Of a stretch of DNA of 64,000 nt, positions 25,748 through 37,583 are shown one piece after another. The DNA comes from Mycoplasma sp. NEAQ87857 (GTDB lineage Bacteria; Bacillota_I; Bacilli_A; Mycoplasmatales; Metamycoplasmataceae). The translations under genes and the position numbers were made by a program. Below the pieces are notes generated by a model, which saw only the letters and a program-made list of their open reading frames with translations, had not been told where the DNA came from and searched no databases. Every line of letters begins with the position of its first letter. Positions within the stretch are counted from its first letter, which is position 1. The stretch is from NCBI RefSeq assembly GCF_009792315.1, contig NZ_CP045542.1:248001-312000 (forward strand). The letters run 5' to 3'.

Positions 25748-27900
25748 TATTTTCCTCCTTTATTTAAAACATTTAATTCATTTAATGCATTCTTAATTAC
25801 GTTTTTAGCATTTTGATTACCTGAAGTTAATTTAATACTAATTTCTCCATTAGCGATACTAAAGTTTAAGTTATTTTGCTCTTTAGTTTGATCTTTTAAG
25901 TATTTTGAAACGTTAGATAAAATCTTAATATTATTAACCGCTTTTAATGATTCTTGAGTTGATTTACTATATTTAATTAATTTAACAATTTCTTGTTTTT
26001 CTTTAGTTTTATCAGCATCAGTTTTTGTATCTTTTAAAAGATCTTTTAATAAATCTGAATCAACTAGTTCATCATTAGAATTTAATTTAAAAACATTAGC
26101 AATTAATTGGAATTCATTAAAGTCCATTGATAATGTTTTATTAACATTAAGATATTGAGTTTTTTGGTTTGCATAAGCTTCTAAATCAGATTTTAATAAA
26201 TTAATATATCGCTCTTTGTTTAAAAACTCAGTTCTAATTCATTGTGGTTTACCATTGTTAAAAACAATGTATCCTCCACCATTATCATTCATATCACTTA
26301 CTTTGAAGAAGCTACTAAATGTGTTTTGTTCATTATTGGTGCTGTTGAAGTTAGGTAAATAACTAGTTTGTAAATATTCATTCATTAAATCTTTATTATT
26401 AGAAATTTGTTTAATGAAATCTTCAATAACATTATTAATTTGTTCTACTTTAATTTGCCTTGAAATATCTGTTTTTGCTTTAATAGCATTAATTTTATTT
26501 TCTCATTCAGTAGGCAATTTTAATCAATTAGCAAAACTAAAGCTTGCTAATTGAACAGTACTATTATTTTCACCTTTTAATTGGTCAATAATTGAACCAA
26601 TACCTACACTTGCATCATTAATAAGAATGCTATCTAGTGATTGAATTCCACTAGTGCCTAAATTAGATACTTTATTATTAGTAGAACCTTTTAAGAAAAT
26701 ATTATACTCTTTAGTTTGTTGACTTAAGTTATCATTAACAATATATTTACTTGCAGGTAAATATAGTTGTTTCATTTTATCCAAATAAGGAACAACTGTA
26801 TTTTCTTGTTTATCATCATTGTTATATGTGTAAGAAAGTAAAAATTGTAAATAATTCTTATCATCTTGATCAAAAGTTCAATTTGGAACTATTTCACCTT
26901 CTTGTTTTCCTGGAAGCGGAATAATTGTATTGATTAATAATTTATTTGAATCAAAGTATTTTGATATTTGACTAATTGGTGACATATATGCAGGTACATA
27001 TGATTCGGTTTTTAAAATTTTAATATTATCATTTGAGCTATTAGCAAAATATAAAACGTTGTTATTATCGTTTCAATTATCTAAAACACTACCATCTTTT
27101 AAATCTGGGAAGATTAAATCACCTTTTTTAACAACAATTTTTCCTCCACTAATCCCTGTATTACCTAAACTATTTTTTGTTTCAATATCGCTGCTTGCTG
27201 TTTTTAATCAAGATTTATTAGCATCAATAATTTGAATTCTAAATCTTCTAGTTGCTTGTTTTTCAACTTCTTTAAAAGTTAAATATTCTACAGCTTCATC
27301 AATTGTTTTGCTATTACCATTTTTTTCATTAGCTAAATATTTATTAAAGCTATCTTGTCATCCTTGAGGTCTTTGAGTTTGAAATTTAATTTTTTGATCT
27401 AAAATTGCATTTCTTTGTTTAGTTTTAATATCTTCTAATGAAGGTAAAGCAATATTAGTAATTCTTGGTTCATTATCTTTTAAGGTAGCATTAATTTTAG
27501 CTTGATATTGAATTGAGTATTGTGCTTCTTCTTGATATCAGTAAAATACTAATTTACGATATAACTTATCAATATCTTTTTTAATTTCTTTATCATTGTT
27601 GTCTAATCTAGATACTAATTGACCAACACTAATTTGATTATTATTGTTTGAATTATTTTGATCATTAAACCCAATTACTGAAACGCTTGAATCTAAAGGC
27701 TGAACGTAATTAATTTTATTATTAGCAATACCTAAAGGGATTGCAATTGCACCAATTACACCAACACCTAAAGCACTCAAAATAGCAATTGAGAGTTTTT
27801 TTCTTTTTGAACGATTAGTACTTTGTTTAGCATGTTTTTGTTCATGTTTATCATTTAATTCACTTAAACGTTCAAAGAATGATTTTTGATTTTTTGCCAT
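25747..27900 (-). CDS. HinT-interacting membrane protein P80-like
   Basis: 717 aa, close to 80 kDa, starting MAKNQKSFFERLSELND. A single membrane anchor follows a basic stretch (KRKKLSIAILSALGVGVIG, about 45-68). The long external part has no cysteine lipobox and is Asn/Ser-rich. Many TGA codons are Trp. As first gene of the P80-P60-hinT-S66 operon it matches the M. hominis module. It may shape the cell surface together with P60. The ATG is preceded by AGGAGAT. Confidence 0.8.
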
Positions 27901-28011
27901 ACATCTCCTATATTCCTTATTAAAAATAATTTATTTTAATTAGGTAATTTTTATGTTAATTATATCAAATTATAATTATTTATTATGCTTAGATAATTTG
28001 CTAGTTAATAA

Positions 28012-28042
28012 AAAATACATCAAATAATTGATGTATTTTAAA
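28012..28042 (-). terminator. terminator of rpmH-rnpA-yidC
   Basis: Perfect 12-bp stem AAAATACATCAA / TTGATGTATTTT with a 4-nt loop and T run, 4 nt after the yidC stop. Confidence 0.9.
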
Positions 28043-28045
28043 GTT

Positions 28046-30424
28046 TTATTTTTTGTATGCTTTAACTGAATATTTGTATTTAAATCATTTGGTCTGCTTG
28101 ATTTTATGCAATACAAGCACTTGACCAATAGTTCATATTCCAGCAAACATTCAGTACAATTGAACCCCAGCAGTAAAGATTATTGTAATTACTGTGAAGA
28201 CAATTAACATAATTCTTTGAGTACGTTCTGATTTCTTTAAAGCTTCGACTTCTGCAATAGTTGTTCTTTGACGTAATCTCTTACGGTTAAGTAATTGCGG
28301 TAATAATTGTGATAACAATTGTACAACAACCGCAGCAACAATAACTCATAAGTAAACTCAATTTCCTTGTAATAAGCTTTGTCATGATGTGGTTGAGAAA
28401 TTAATTCCTAATCATTCTGTGGCTTTAATTTCAGGTAGTCCTTGAATAACCCTTCACATCGCTAAGAAAATTGGAATGGAAATTAACATCGAACCAAAAG
28501 TATCTAAAGGATTTAAATTATATTTGCTATATAAAGAAGAGATTTCTTGTTGCTTACGCATTTTCATCGCTTTATTATTTTCGAAACCTTTGTACTTAGC
28601 TTCTATTGAAGCTTTTTTAACTTTTAAATCTTCTTGAACTGATTGTGTCATTGTAGATTTAAATGTAATTGCAAGTGATAATAAACGAGTAAGAACAATA
28701 GCTATAATTAATGAAATAATTGAAGCTCACCCGTTTAAATCAGGCATTGATTGACGAATAGATTGCATTAATCTTGCAAGTGGAAAGACTAATAAACCAA
28801 AGAATGGACCAAATTCTCAAGCTTCTTTTCAAGAAGTGATTGGTCTTTGAGACACATCACCTCTTAACACTAATGAATCTACAGGGTTTAATCCTTTGAT
28901 ATTAGCAATTCCAACTTTTCCATTATTAGTAATATTAATATTATATGAAGTTGCAAGTAAATAATTTGTTACAACATCGTTGTATGCTTGAAGAATTTCA
29001 ACTTGTTTTTTAGGTAATTTAACTTTTAATAATGTAGTTAATTTGAAATAATCACCAGAATATTCTAAGTTAGAATTTTGTGCTTTTTCAAAATTTTGAA
29101 CTTTAGAAACTAAATTATTTGTGTTTAATTCTGATAAATTAATTAACCCACTTCTAAGAGCTGTAATTTTTGTTTGAATATCTGATATTTTTTGATCTTT
29201 ATCCGCAAATACAAAGTTGTTATTTGCTTTTAATTTTTCTAATAAAGCAGATATTTTTTCCATTGTTTCAACAGTAGCAATATATTTATTTACAGAAGCT
29301 TTAAACTGATTAACATCAGCTTCTTTATCTTTTCCTGGATTATTTTTAGCAAATTCATCATTTAATTGGTTTAATTTTGTTTTTACTGCTTCTACTTTAG
29401 TTAAAGCTTCACCAGTAAGTTTAAAATTACCAAAATTTCTAAATTCATTATATGCAACAAGATCTTCTGAACTCATAATTTCATCAATATATTGAGCAAA
29501 TGTTATTTTATTTGTTCTATCTTTATTAATTTCATTATAAATTGTTGAATTTTCTCCAAATGAATATCTGTATAACATTTGAAGAACATCGTTTGCATAT
29601 TGAATATTAGCTCATACAGCTTTATCAATTGTTGAATTAGCTTCATTATAATTATCAACTGTAAATAAACTACCTCTAAATGCTACATTATAGTAATTAT
29701 TGTCTATTAATGCAGGTTTTTTATCTTTACCTAATTCATACTCGAATAATGTTGAATCAGGTTTTCCATTTGAAGGTAAAGTAATAAAGTATTTAATTTC
29801 TGTTGGTACATATAATCTAGTATATGACTCAGTAGTTTGATTTTTAAATAAGTATTTACCATCTTTTGAAATAATAAATGGTAATTGATCTTTTATTTGA
29901 TTATTATCTTCAGAAATTAAACCTTCTGCTTTTAATCTATCTAATACTAATTTATTTGCTTGGTTATTTTTTGGTGTACCAATTACTCTAATAGAAGAGT
30001 TGAAGGTATCATATTTACCATATTGACCATTATTATCTTTTGTTTGTTTAATTAATTGTTCAATTAATTTAACATTAAATTGTTTTTCATTAACGTGGAA
30101 GTTAATATCATTATTTAAACTTAAGACATCAAGATTAATATTTTCATCTTTATTATCACTTATTTTTATTTTCTTTTCATTGCTTATGAATGTATTAACT
30201 CTTGGAGCTATATCATTTTTACTTTTATAAAATTCAGTTCCATTTCCTACAGAACCTGAAGTTTTAACTGTAAAACTTTGCACACAACCTGTTAAAGTTA
30301 ATCCAAAAATAAGAATATAAAAAATGATTTTTAATCATTTAAGTACTTTCTTTAATATTTCTTTTCTTTTTTTAACAGGGTTGTTATTATTGGTAAAATA
30401 ATTAAATTGTTTAGATCTTGCCAT
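28046..30424 (-). CDS. yidC: membrane protein insertase YidC
   Basis: 792 aa. After a basic N-terminus and one hydrophobic stretch there is a lipobox-like LTGC (C47), as in Gram-positive YidC lipoproteins. A large external domain follows (about 50-590). The five-helix insertase core sits at the C-terminus, with its long cytoplasmic loop carrying QEISSLYSKYNLNPLDTFG. YidC inserts and folds membrane proteins alone or with Sec. The external domain makes it unusually long. It overlaps rnpA by 14 nt, in the conserved rpmH-rnpA-yidC order. Confidence 0.9.
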
Positions 30425-30743
30425 TTTTCCTAAATTTCTCAAAGAGTTTATTTATTTCATCTTTTTTAGTTTTAAAATCAGAAACAACAAAATCTTTGCG
30501 GGCAATAATTACAAATTCATAATTTAAATCATAAAGATTTAAATCGTGTAAAATTGCTCTTAATTGCCTTTTATAAAAATTACGACCTACAGAATTAGCG
30601 AATTTCTTAGGTACAGTAATACCAATTTTTAAACTAGTTGATTTTTTGTAATAAACAATTAAAAATCTATTTAAAAATTGTTGTTTAGTATTGATTACTT
30701 GATTAAATTCTCAATTCTTTTTTAGTCGATATTCTTTTTTCAT
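30411..30743 (-). CDS. rnpA: ribonuclease P protein component
   Basis: 110 aa, MKKEYRLKKNWEFNQVI..., with the RNase P protein signature RNFYKRQLRAI (RNxxKRxxR) in the middle. It binds the RNase P RNA and helps mature tRNA 5' ends. It overlaps yidC by 14 nt and lies 17 nt after rpmH. The RNA subunit gene was not found in this window. Confidence 0.95.
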
Positions 30744-30760
30744 TATTATTTAAACTTTAA

Positions 30761-30907
30761 TTATTTGTCTGAAACTGTTAATCTTTTTCTACCTTTAGCT
30801 CTTCTGTTTGCTAATACTTTTCTTCCATTAGCAGTTTTCATTCTAGCTCTAAATCCGTGAACTTTAGCATGTTTACGTTTGTTTGGTTGATAAGTTCTTT
30901 TGCTCAT
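30761..30907 (-). CDS. rpmH: 50S ribosomal protein L34
   Basis: 48 aa, [20 protein letters not shown]..., a full L34. AGGAGG lies 7 nt before the ATG. It is first in rpmH-rnpA-yidC. In many bacteria dnaA and oriC lie beside rpmH; here the neighbour is serS on the other strand. Confidence 0.97.
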   Translation of the reverse strand: MSKRTYQPNKRKHAKVHGFRARMKTANGRKVLANRRAKGRKRLTVSDK

Positions 30908-30925
30908 TTTTCCTCCTTTATATAA

Positions 30926-30952
30926 ATAATATAAGCGTGCTTATATTATACA
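30926..30952 (-). promoter_or_regulatory. rpmH promoter with inverted repeat
   Basis: Minus-strand TATAAT preceded by TTG (around 30946-30952) overlaps a perfect 11-bp inverted repeat, ATAATATAAGC-GT-GCTTATATTAT, at 30926-30949. The repeat covers the -10 and the expected start site, so it may be an operator or form a leader hairpin. Confidence 0.55.
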
Positions 30953-31046
30953 ATAAAAATAATTATTAATTACTTTTATTTAAAGCACCAAAAGCACTAT
31001 ATAGTATATATAAAAGTTAAATAAATACAAATTTTACAATTTTAAA

Positions 31047-31065
31047 TTGTGTATAATTTACACAA
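31047..31065 (+). promoter_or_regulatory. serS promoter inside a palindrome
   Basis: TTGTGTA-TAATT-TACACAA, a perfect 7-bp inverted repeat containing TATAAT at 31052-31057. The start site should fall about 15 nt before the serS ATG. Confidence 0.55.
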
Positions 31066-31079
31066 TAAAAAGAGGTGAT

Positions 31080-32348
31080 ATGCTAGATTTTAAACATATA
31101 TTAAATAATGAAAAAAAAGTTAGACAAAATTTAATTAATCGTGGTTTTAATATTGAAATTTTTGACCAAGTGGTTGTTTTATTAAAAGATCGTGGTTCAT
31201 TTATGAGCAATGAACAAGCTAAAAGAGCAGAATTATCTAAATTATCAAAATTATTTGGTCAATTCAAAAATCAACCTGAAGAATTAGCTAAATTAAAAGA
31301 TCAAATTGCTACTATTAAGCAAGAATTAGAAACTTTAACCACCCAAACCAATGAAATTAATAGCAAAATTAATGAATTAATTTTACAAATTCCTAACGAA
31401 CCTTTAGATGAAGTACCTGTTGGTAAAGATGAAGATGAAAATATTGTAATTAATACTTATGCTGATTTAGGAAGAAAGTTAGTTAAAGATGTTTTACCTC
31501 ACTATGAAATTGCAAAACAATTAGATATCATTGATTTTGATCGTGCAACTAAACTTTCGGGTTCTAGATATGTAATTTATAAAAATAAAGGTTCTCAATT
31601 AGTTAGAGCCTTAATTAACTTTATGTTAGACCTTCATGCAACTAAAGGTTATAATGAATTTAATACACCTGTTATTGTTAATTCTTCAATGCTTTATGGT
31701 ACAGGTCAATTACCTAAATTTAAGGAAGATTTATATAAACTTGAAGGTTTAGATCAATATTTAATTCCTACAGCTGAAGTTACATTAACCAATATTTATA
31801 ATCATGAAATAGTAGATTTATCTACTCCTTTTAGAGCCACAGCTTATACTGAATGCTTTAGATCTGAAGCAGGAAGTTCTGGAAAAGATACTAAAGGTAT
31901 CATTCGTCAACATGAATTTAAGAAAATTGAGTTAGTTAAAGTAACAACTCAAGAAGATGCAATGCGCGAATTTAAATTAATGCTAGAAGATGCAAAAGAT
32001 GTCTTAAAAGCATTAGAAATTCCATTTAGAGAGCTACAATTATGTACTGGAGATATGGGATTTAGTGCTAGAACTACAGTTGATTTAGAACTATGATTAC
32101 CTTCAGAACAACGTTTTAGAGAAGTTTCTTCAGTAAGTTATATGGGAGATTTTCAAGCTCGTAGAGCAATGATTAGATACAGAAATAGCGAAGGTAAAAC
32201 TGAATATGCTCATACAATGAATGGTTCAGGTTTAGCTGTTGATAGAGTTATTGCTTGTATTTTAGAACAATACCAAAATCCAGATGGAACTATCACCATT
32301 CCTACTGTTTTAAGAAAATATATGAATAATCAAGAATTGATTAAATAA
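31080..32348 (+). CDS. serS: serine--tRNA ligase
   Basis: 422 aa class II synthetase. The N-terminal coiled-coil arm (about 25-100) contacts the long variable arm of tRNA-Ser. The core has YLIPTAEVTLTN, motif 2 TECFRSEAGSSGKDTKGIIRQHEF and motif 3 NGSGLAVDRVIACILEQ. The start at 31080 (MLDFKHILNNEKKVRQN) follows AGAGGTGAT; an upstream in-frame ATG at 31047 lies within the -10 palindrome and is unlikely. A TGA Trp codon is at 32094-32096. Its tRNA-Ser(TGA) partner lies in the tRNA operon at 2784. Confidence 0.97.
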
Positions 32349-32378
32349 AAAGATGAATTGTAAAATTCATCTTTTTTG
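32346..32378. terminator. bidirectional terminator
   Basis: Stem AAAAAGATGAATT / AATTCATCTTTTT with a GTAA loop between serS and the convergent 32379 gene. Confidence 0.88.
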
Positions 32379-33242
32379 TTAGCTATATTGTAGTTTTAAG
32401 GGTTGCTCTTTAGCTAGAATTTTATTTTTTACAAAATAATATCTAGCACTAAATAACCCCACCACAAATCCATAAGCTGTCATATAAGTTAAAGTTATAG
32501 TTAATCATAAAGGTAAATGTCATTTACCATTAAGTAGCTTTCTAACACCTTTATAATCACCCTCATATCAGTCTTTGATTTTTACTCCTGTTACATTTTG
32601 GTCAATATTTAAAACATAAGCATTAAAAATAACATAAGCAAAAAATATTAATGCAATAATATGAATTGCTAAAAGATCTTTTTTATAAACAATGTTTTTA
32701 AAGTTTACAAAGGCTAAACTTCCAAAAACAATTAAGAATCAATGCATTAAGAAATATAATCTATTTTCATTAGTTCCAACAAATACTCACTTAGGTGTAA
32801 AATATTGATCTTTTTCAATAGTTGCAATTAAAGGCATTACTATTAATCCACCTAATATACAAAATGGACTTACTAAAAAAGCTCAACGCTTAGTTTTATC
32901 TAAAATCATTGATACGCATAATGCTATAGAGAAAAATGGACATAAATCCATAAACAATGATTTACTTAAAGTATAACTTCGAAACATTGTTATTGTGTCT
33001 TCAGGATACTTATCTTTAAATCATTCAGGTATCATAGCGTTATTATTTAAAGCTTCTAATAAAAACTTTCAGTTTTGACTAAATCTTAATATAATAAAAT
33101 ATGTTAGGAAAAATATTCCTATCACAATACGTAGTCAATACTTATCAAAAACGTTATTATATTTCTTATTTAACCATAAGGATAATATTACAGATACTAT
33201 AGTTATTAAAACTATTGGTATTGTTAATTCTAAATAATGCAT
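32379..33242 (-). CDS. multi-spanning membrane protein, paralogue of 20315 gene
   Basis: 287 aa with about seven transmembrane helices and many TGA Trp codons, so it is visible only in code 4. It starts MHYLELTIPIVLITIV. It shares NRLYFLMHW and the N.DQNVTGVKIKDW block with the protein at 20315-21118, in the same relative positions, so the two are paralogues. The conserved His and Trp in the MHW motif could be functional. Substrate unknown. No Shine-Dalgarno is evident. Confidence 0.75.
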
Positions 33243-33278
33243 AAAATAAGTATATCAAATTATATGAATTGAGGTATT

Positions 33279-34106
33279 ATGCAAAAAGTCTTTGCTTATG
33301 ATTTAGATGGTACATTATTAATGAAAGATAATACAGTTCATCCATACACTCAAAAGTGCTTAAAAATGGTTCAAGATAAAAACCATATTAATGTAATAGC
33401 AACTGGTAGAGGTATTAAAAAAGTAATACCACTCATTGAGAATGGGATTATTAAAAATATGGATTATATTGTTTTTTCAAATGGTGCAGGTATTTATAAC
33501 ATTCAAACCAAAGAAATACATTTAATTAATAACCTAGATCCTAAAATATTTGATATGTTATATCAAAAAGCATTACAATATAATTTAATTTTAACTATTG
33601 ATACTATTAATTACAATGGAACCATATTACCAAACAATGATTATCCAAGATGAATGTCAAAAGAACAAATTATGGATATGAATATTTTGAATGTAGCTTC
33701 ATATTATGAAATTAAAAGCTTAATTCATACTCAACCTAATTCAGTAACTCAATTAGCTTTAAGAAATCCTTTAAAATTAGCAGCTCAAATTACTGATGAA
33801 GTTAAAAAATCAATTGATTTAGATAAATATGAAGTATATTTAACCAACTCAGTTTATACTGATGTTAATCCAAAAAATACTTCAAAATTAAATGGATTAA
33901 AATATTTATTAAAGTTACTTAACACTAATACTGATTCATTAATAGCTTTTGGAGATAGTGGTAATGATGTACCAATGCTATATGAAGCAAAAATTGGAGT
34001 TAGTTTAGGTAATGGAACCAAAGAAGCAAAGGAGGTGTCAAACTTAATTATAGGTGATCATGAAAGCCCAACTATTGGGCACACAATTTTATCACTTATT
34101 GATTAA
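33279..34106 (+). CDS. Cof-type HAD hydrolase
   Basis: 275 aa, second Cof-type HAD phosphatase of the window. Motif I is YDLDGTLL at residues 7-14, motif II is ATGRG, the motif III region is around KLNGLKYLLK, and motif IV is GDSGNDVPML. Cytosolic; substrates of the family are small phosphometabolites. A TGA Trp codon sits at 33651-33653. GAGG lies 6 nt before the ATG. Confidence 0.93.
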
Positions 34107-34115
34107 AAAACTACT

Positions 34116-34901
34116 ATGATACAGAATACTTTTTATTTTAAAGAATCATCAAATCTATTAAATGAATTATTTCATCCTAAGTGATTAACCAATCTTATTT
34201 ATGGATTTGAAATATTAACAGTTATATTAATTATTTCTTTAAGTCTTCCACAATTATTTAAGTTACTTAAAGATAAAAAAACTGGTGAAATTAATTTCGT
34301 TTCATTTTGAATTTTCCACTTTGGAATTTTATTCTGAGTTCTTTATGCTGCTACTTTTAGGGGTAATTTAATTAATGTTATTATTGCTGATGGTATAGGT
34401 GTATTTGTTAATGGGATAATGACTTATTTACTTTATTATTACAAGGATGATTTTAATAAATCAACCAAAAATAAAGCACTTATTTTAGTAATATTTACCT
34501 GAGTTATGAATATTGCTTTAATAGCAATTTATATAATAAATCAAACTAAAGATAATACCTTAACTGTTTCACCACAGTTTTCATTAGTTGTTTCATTAAT
34601 TGGTCCTTCATTTACAACTTTAGCATTTACTCCTCAATTAATTAAATCATTTAAAACCAAACAATGACAAGGTGTTTCTTATTGAATGTTTGTTTTATAT
34701 GTGGTAAATAACATTGTTTGAATTATTTGATGAATTTTAAAAATCTATGATGACAAAACTTATGGTGCGGGAGATCAATTTGTTGGATTAATTGGTGGAT
34801 TAATATGACAAATTATTTCATTACTCATATTCTCGGTTCAACTTGGATTTACTTTATATGATAGACATTTAATTAAACACAACAAAAAAGTAATTAAATA
34901 A
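34116..34901 (+). CDS. PQ-loop repeat membrane protein
   Basis: 261 aa with about seven helices and two PQ motifs, SLPQLFKLLKDKKTG early and FTPQLIKSFKTKQWQGVSYW late, the hallmark of the PQ-loop/SWEET-like fold. Members move sugars, amino acids or other small solutes, but the substrate cannot be inferred. It follows the Cof gene by 9 nt and is probably co-transcribed. Many Trp codons are TGA. Confidence 0.85.
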
Positions 34902-34930
34902 AAAACTTATAGCTTAAGCTATAAGTTTTT
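34901..34930. terminator. bidirectional terminator
   Basis: Stem AAAAACTTATAGC / GCTATAAGTTTTT with a TTAA loop between convergent genes. Confidence 0.9.
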
Positions 34931-34933
34931 ATA

Positions 34934-35497
34934 TTAAATTTCGTCATTATTCCCTGTAATAGCTTGATAAATTTGGTGAGAAAATTGTTTTCCGAATAAT
35001 ATTTTTAAAATATAAAATCCAAAATCTAAAGCTGCTCCTGCAGATTTAGCTGTAAAGATTTTATCAGTTGTTTTAGTAATATATGCTTCTTTGCGATTTG
35101 ATGTTTGAAATTCTTTAGATCATTCAGAAGGATATGATGAATAAGGGCTATTATTTGGAATTAATTTATGTTCTAATAAAACATTAGGAACATCACAAAT
35201 AGCAAATAAATATTTATTATTATCAATAAAATATTGAACTAAATTTAAAGATGTTTGATCTTTTCTTAAAATTTGAGCCCCTTGACCTCCTGGAATATAT
35301 AAAGCATCAAATTCATCTGCATCAATTTTATTAGTTGTTTGAATATCATTAACTAATTGTGCTTGACCAGATACTTTAATACCTTCAGGATTATAATAAA
35401 CAATTTTTTTGAATTTTTTACTACGTTGAAGAACTAATAAAACAGAAGCAAATTCAATATCGTTGAATTTATTTTCTAATAAAACTAATAAATTCAT
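34934..35497 (-). CDS. DJ-1/PfpI family protein
   Basis: 187 aa. The flavodoxin-like fold shows MNLLVLLENKFNDIEFA at the start, IPGGQGAQILR in the middle and the nucleophile elbow FAICDVP with the conserved Cys. The Glu that normally activates it is near the N-terminus. Family members include deglycases, chaperones and proteases; the role here is unknown. The ATG overlaps the stop of the upstream membrane protein (TAATG), so they are translated together. Confidence 0.88.
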
Positions 35498-36414
35498 TAT
35501 TTTCTCCTAATAACTTTTTTATAAATTAAAAATAATATTAAAGCTAAAGGTAATAAAACTACTAAAACAAAGATAATGATATAGGTTTTTAATCAAGCTC
35601 TATTTTCTTGTTTTTTACTTGCTTCAATGGTTGCAAAGAAATTTGCTGCAACTTCACCTGATAAATGATTTTTAAGAGCATTTAATCTTTTTAAATCATA
35701 AATTTTAAAGATAGTGAATAAAAGACTAACTCCACCAATAACCCCTAATAAAGAGTAGGCTAGAACTTCAACATTTCCAAATCATTTATCAAATACATTA
35801 TGAAATTTAATATCTAAAAAGAAATTAAATGCACCACTTGTTCCTTCTTTACCAATAACAATATGTTGATCTTTTAATAGAAAAATCAATAAAGTAAATA
35901 AACCAAAATATGTAATAAAGAATAAGAATAATCAATTTAATCTTAATTTCTTAAATACTATACCTTGATAAATTTCATAAAACACTGAATATGTTGGCGT
36001 ATCTTTGTGTTCAATATTTTGTCTAATTTTTCTTTCTGTTGCATTTAAATTTTTGTATTTTAAAATGTTTTTAATTAAAAATACAAGTGAAATTAAAAGT
36101 GCTGCACCAATTAAAACATATCACCCTATTCCTAAAGATGCTGATTTATCATTGTCAATAACTACCTTTTTGGTATTTAATACAAAATTAATTACTCCTG
36201 CTACAATAGAACCAATAAAGAAAGTTAAATAAACTAAAATGCTAAATAGTCTAATTTTTCTCTCTCTAACTAATGTACTATAAAGATCTGAGTTAATTTG
36301 ATTATTCTTATCAAAATAAGTGTGTTCTTGAGTTTTTAATAATTCATTTACTTCTAATGAATTGTTCTCTATAGCTTCCACCTGTTGATCATGTGGCATT
36401 TTTGCTTTAAACAT
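35497..36414 (-). CDS. hypothetical four-helix membrane protein
   Basis: 305 aa, starting MFKAKMPHDQQVEAIENN. Hydrophobic segments lie at about 57-80, 98-118, 150-172, 207-225 and 277-297, separated by charged loops. No family recognised. It is the middle gene of a three-gene minus-strand operon: 12 nt after the 36426 gene and overlapping the DJ-1 gene by TAATG. AAAGGAGAAAT precedes the ATG. Confidence 0.75.
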
Positions 36415-36425
36415 AATTTCTCCTT

Positions 36426-37568
36426 TTAATTGTTGTTTGTTAAGAAATTATTAATTATTTCTTGAGCATTTATTGAATCTAAAACATCAGCAGGTATTAT
36501 ATCTTTTAATACGCTATCAGTCATTTTTCCAAAAACTTCAGTAGCTTGTTTTGAATCAAATTCTTTATTAAGTTTTTTAACAACACTAATTATTTCATTA
36601 ACTTCTTTGTTATTTTTGTTATTAGTTAAGAAGTTATTTACTTGTTTTTCAACATCTTTAGTTAATGATTCTTTAATTTTTTGAGCTTGTTGTTGTGCAG
36701 GAAGTGAATCAAATGATGAATCTTCTTGTTTTAATTTATTAATTACACTGCTTTTAATTTTTTGTACTTCAGTTTTTAAATTATTGACATTTTTTTCGTT
36801 TTTCTTTAGTTCTTCTTTTACTACGTTTTTAATTATTTCAGTTGTAGCTTCTTGTAATCTTGGTTCTTCAATAATTCTTTTTAATTCTTTAACACTTGCT
36901 TCATTTTTAAGATCTTTAGAATTTAAAATTTGGTTAAATAATTTTTCTCTTCCTGATGCAGATGTTAATTTACTTACAAGTTCCTGAGTTTCAAAACTAA
37001 ATAATCCTGCTCAACTAGTACCTTTACCAAAAGTAATAATTTTTAATGCTGATCCTGTAAATGAGTTAAATGTTTTATTTTGACTTGATAATAATAGTGG
37101 GTTTGCAATAGTAGAAGCATAAGGTATTGTTAAAGCTGCTCCTAATGACCCAGTAACAAGTCTTTTTCATAGTGGGAAACGTTTTCTAGCTCTTGTATAA
37201 TTAATAATTAATGTAGTTATAAATACAATAATCATTAATATTGTGTAAGTTATATATGCAATTAACACAGCTAAAAATGAAGATAGTGAATTTGCTGGGA
37301 GAAATTCTCTTCATTTTGCGGGTACTATTGCTATAACTTTGTCTATTAATAATCCTGGTAAAAATAATGAAGTAATACCAGTGATCAATATTGCAATTCC
37401 TATCCCAATAAGAAATTTTCATTTTAATCACATTGAAATTAAAAATGTAATTAAAACTAATCCTATAAATATTAATATTGCATATGTAGGAAGAAATGCA
37501 AGAATTTTTTCTAGTTCTTTAATTGATTTTCCTGCTTCTGCTAAAAGCGGTTGTGTCGTTTCTTTCAT
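36426..37568 (-). CDS. hypothetical membrane protein with helical tail
   Basis: 380 aa, starting MKETTQPLLAEAGKSIKEL. Several membrane segments occupy residues about 25-160. They are followed by a long charged helical region rich in Lys, Glu, Asn and Gln, likely a coiled coil. No domain recognised. It leads the operon with the 35497 and 34934 genes. AAGGAGAAC precedes the ATG, and def ends 15 nt upstream, so read-through from def is likely. Confidence 0.75.
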
Positions 37569-37583
37569 TGTTCTCCTTATTTT

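Noticed and set aside
30908-31079. Origin of replication beside rpmH
   Set aside because: No dnaA gene and no cluster of DnaA boxes is visible; only promoter palindromes are present.
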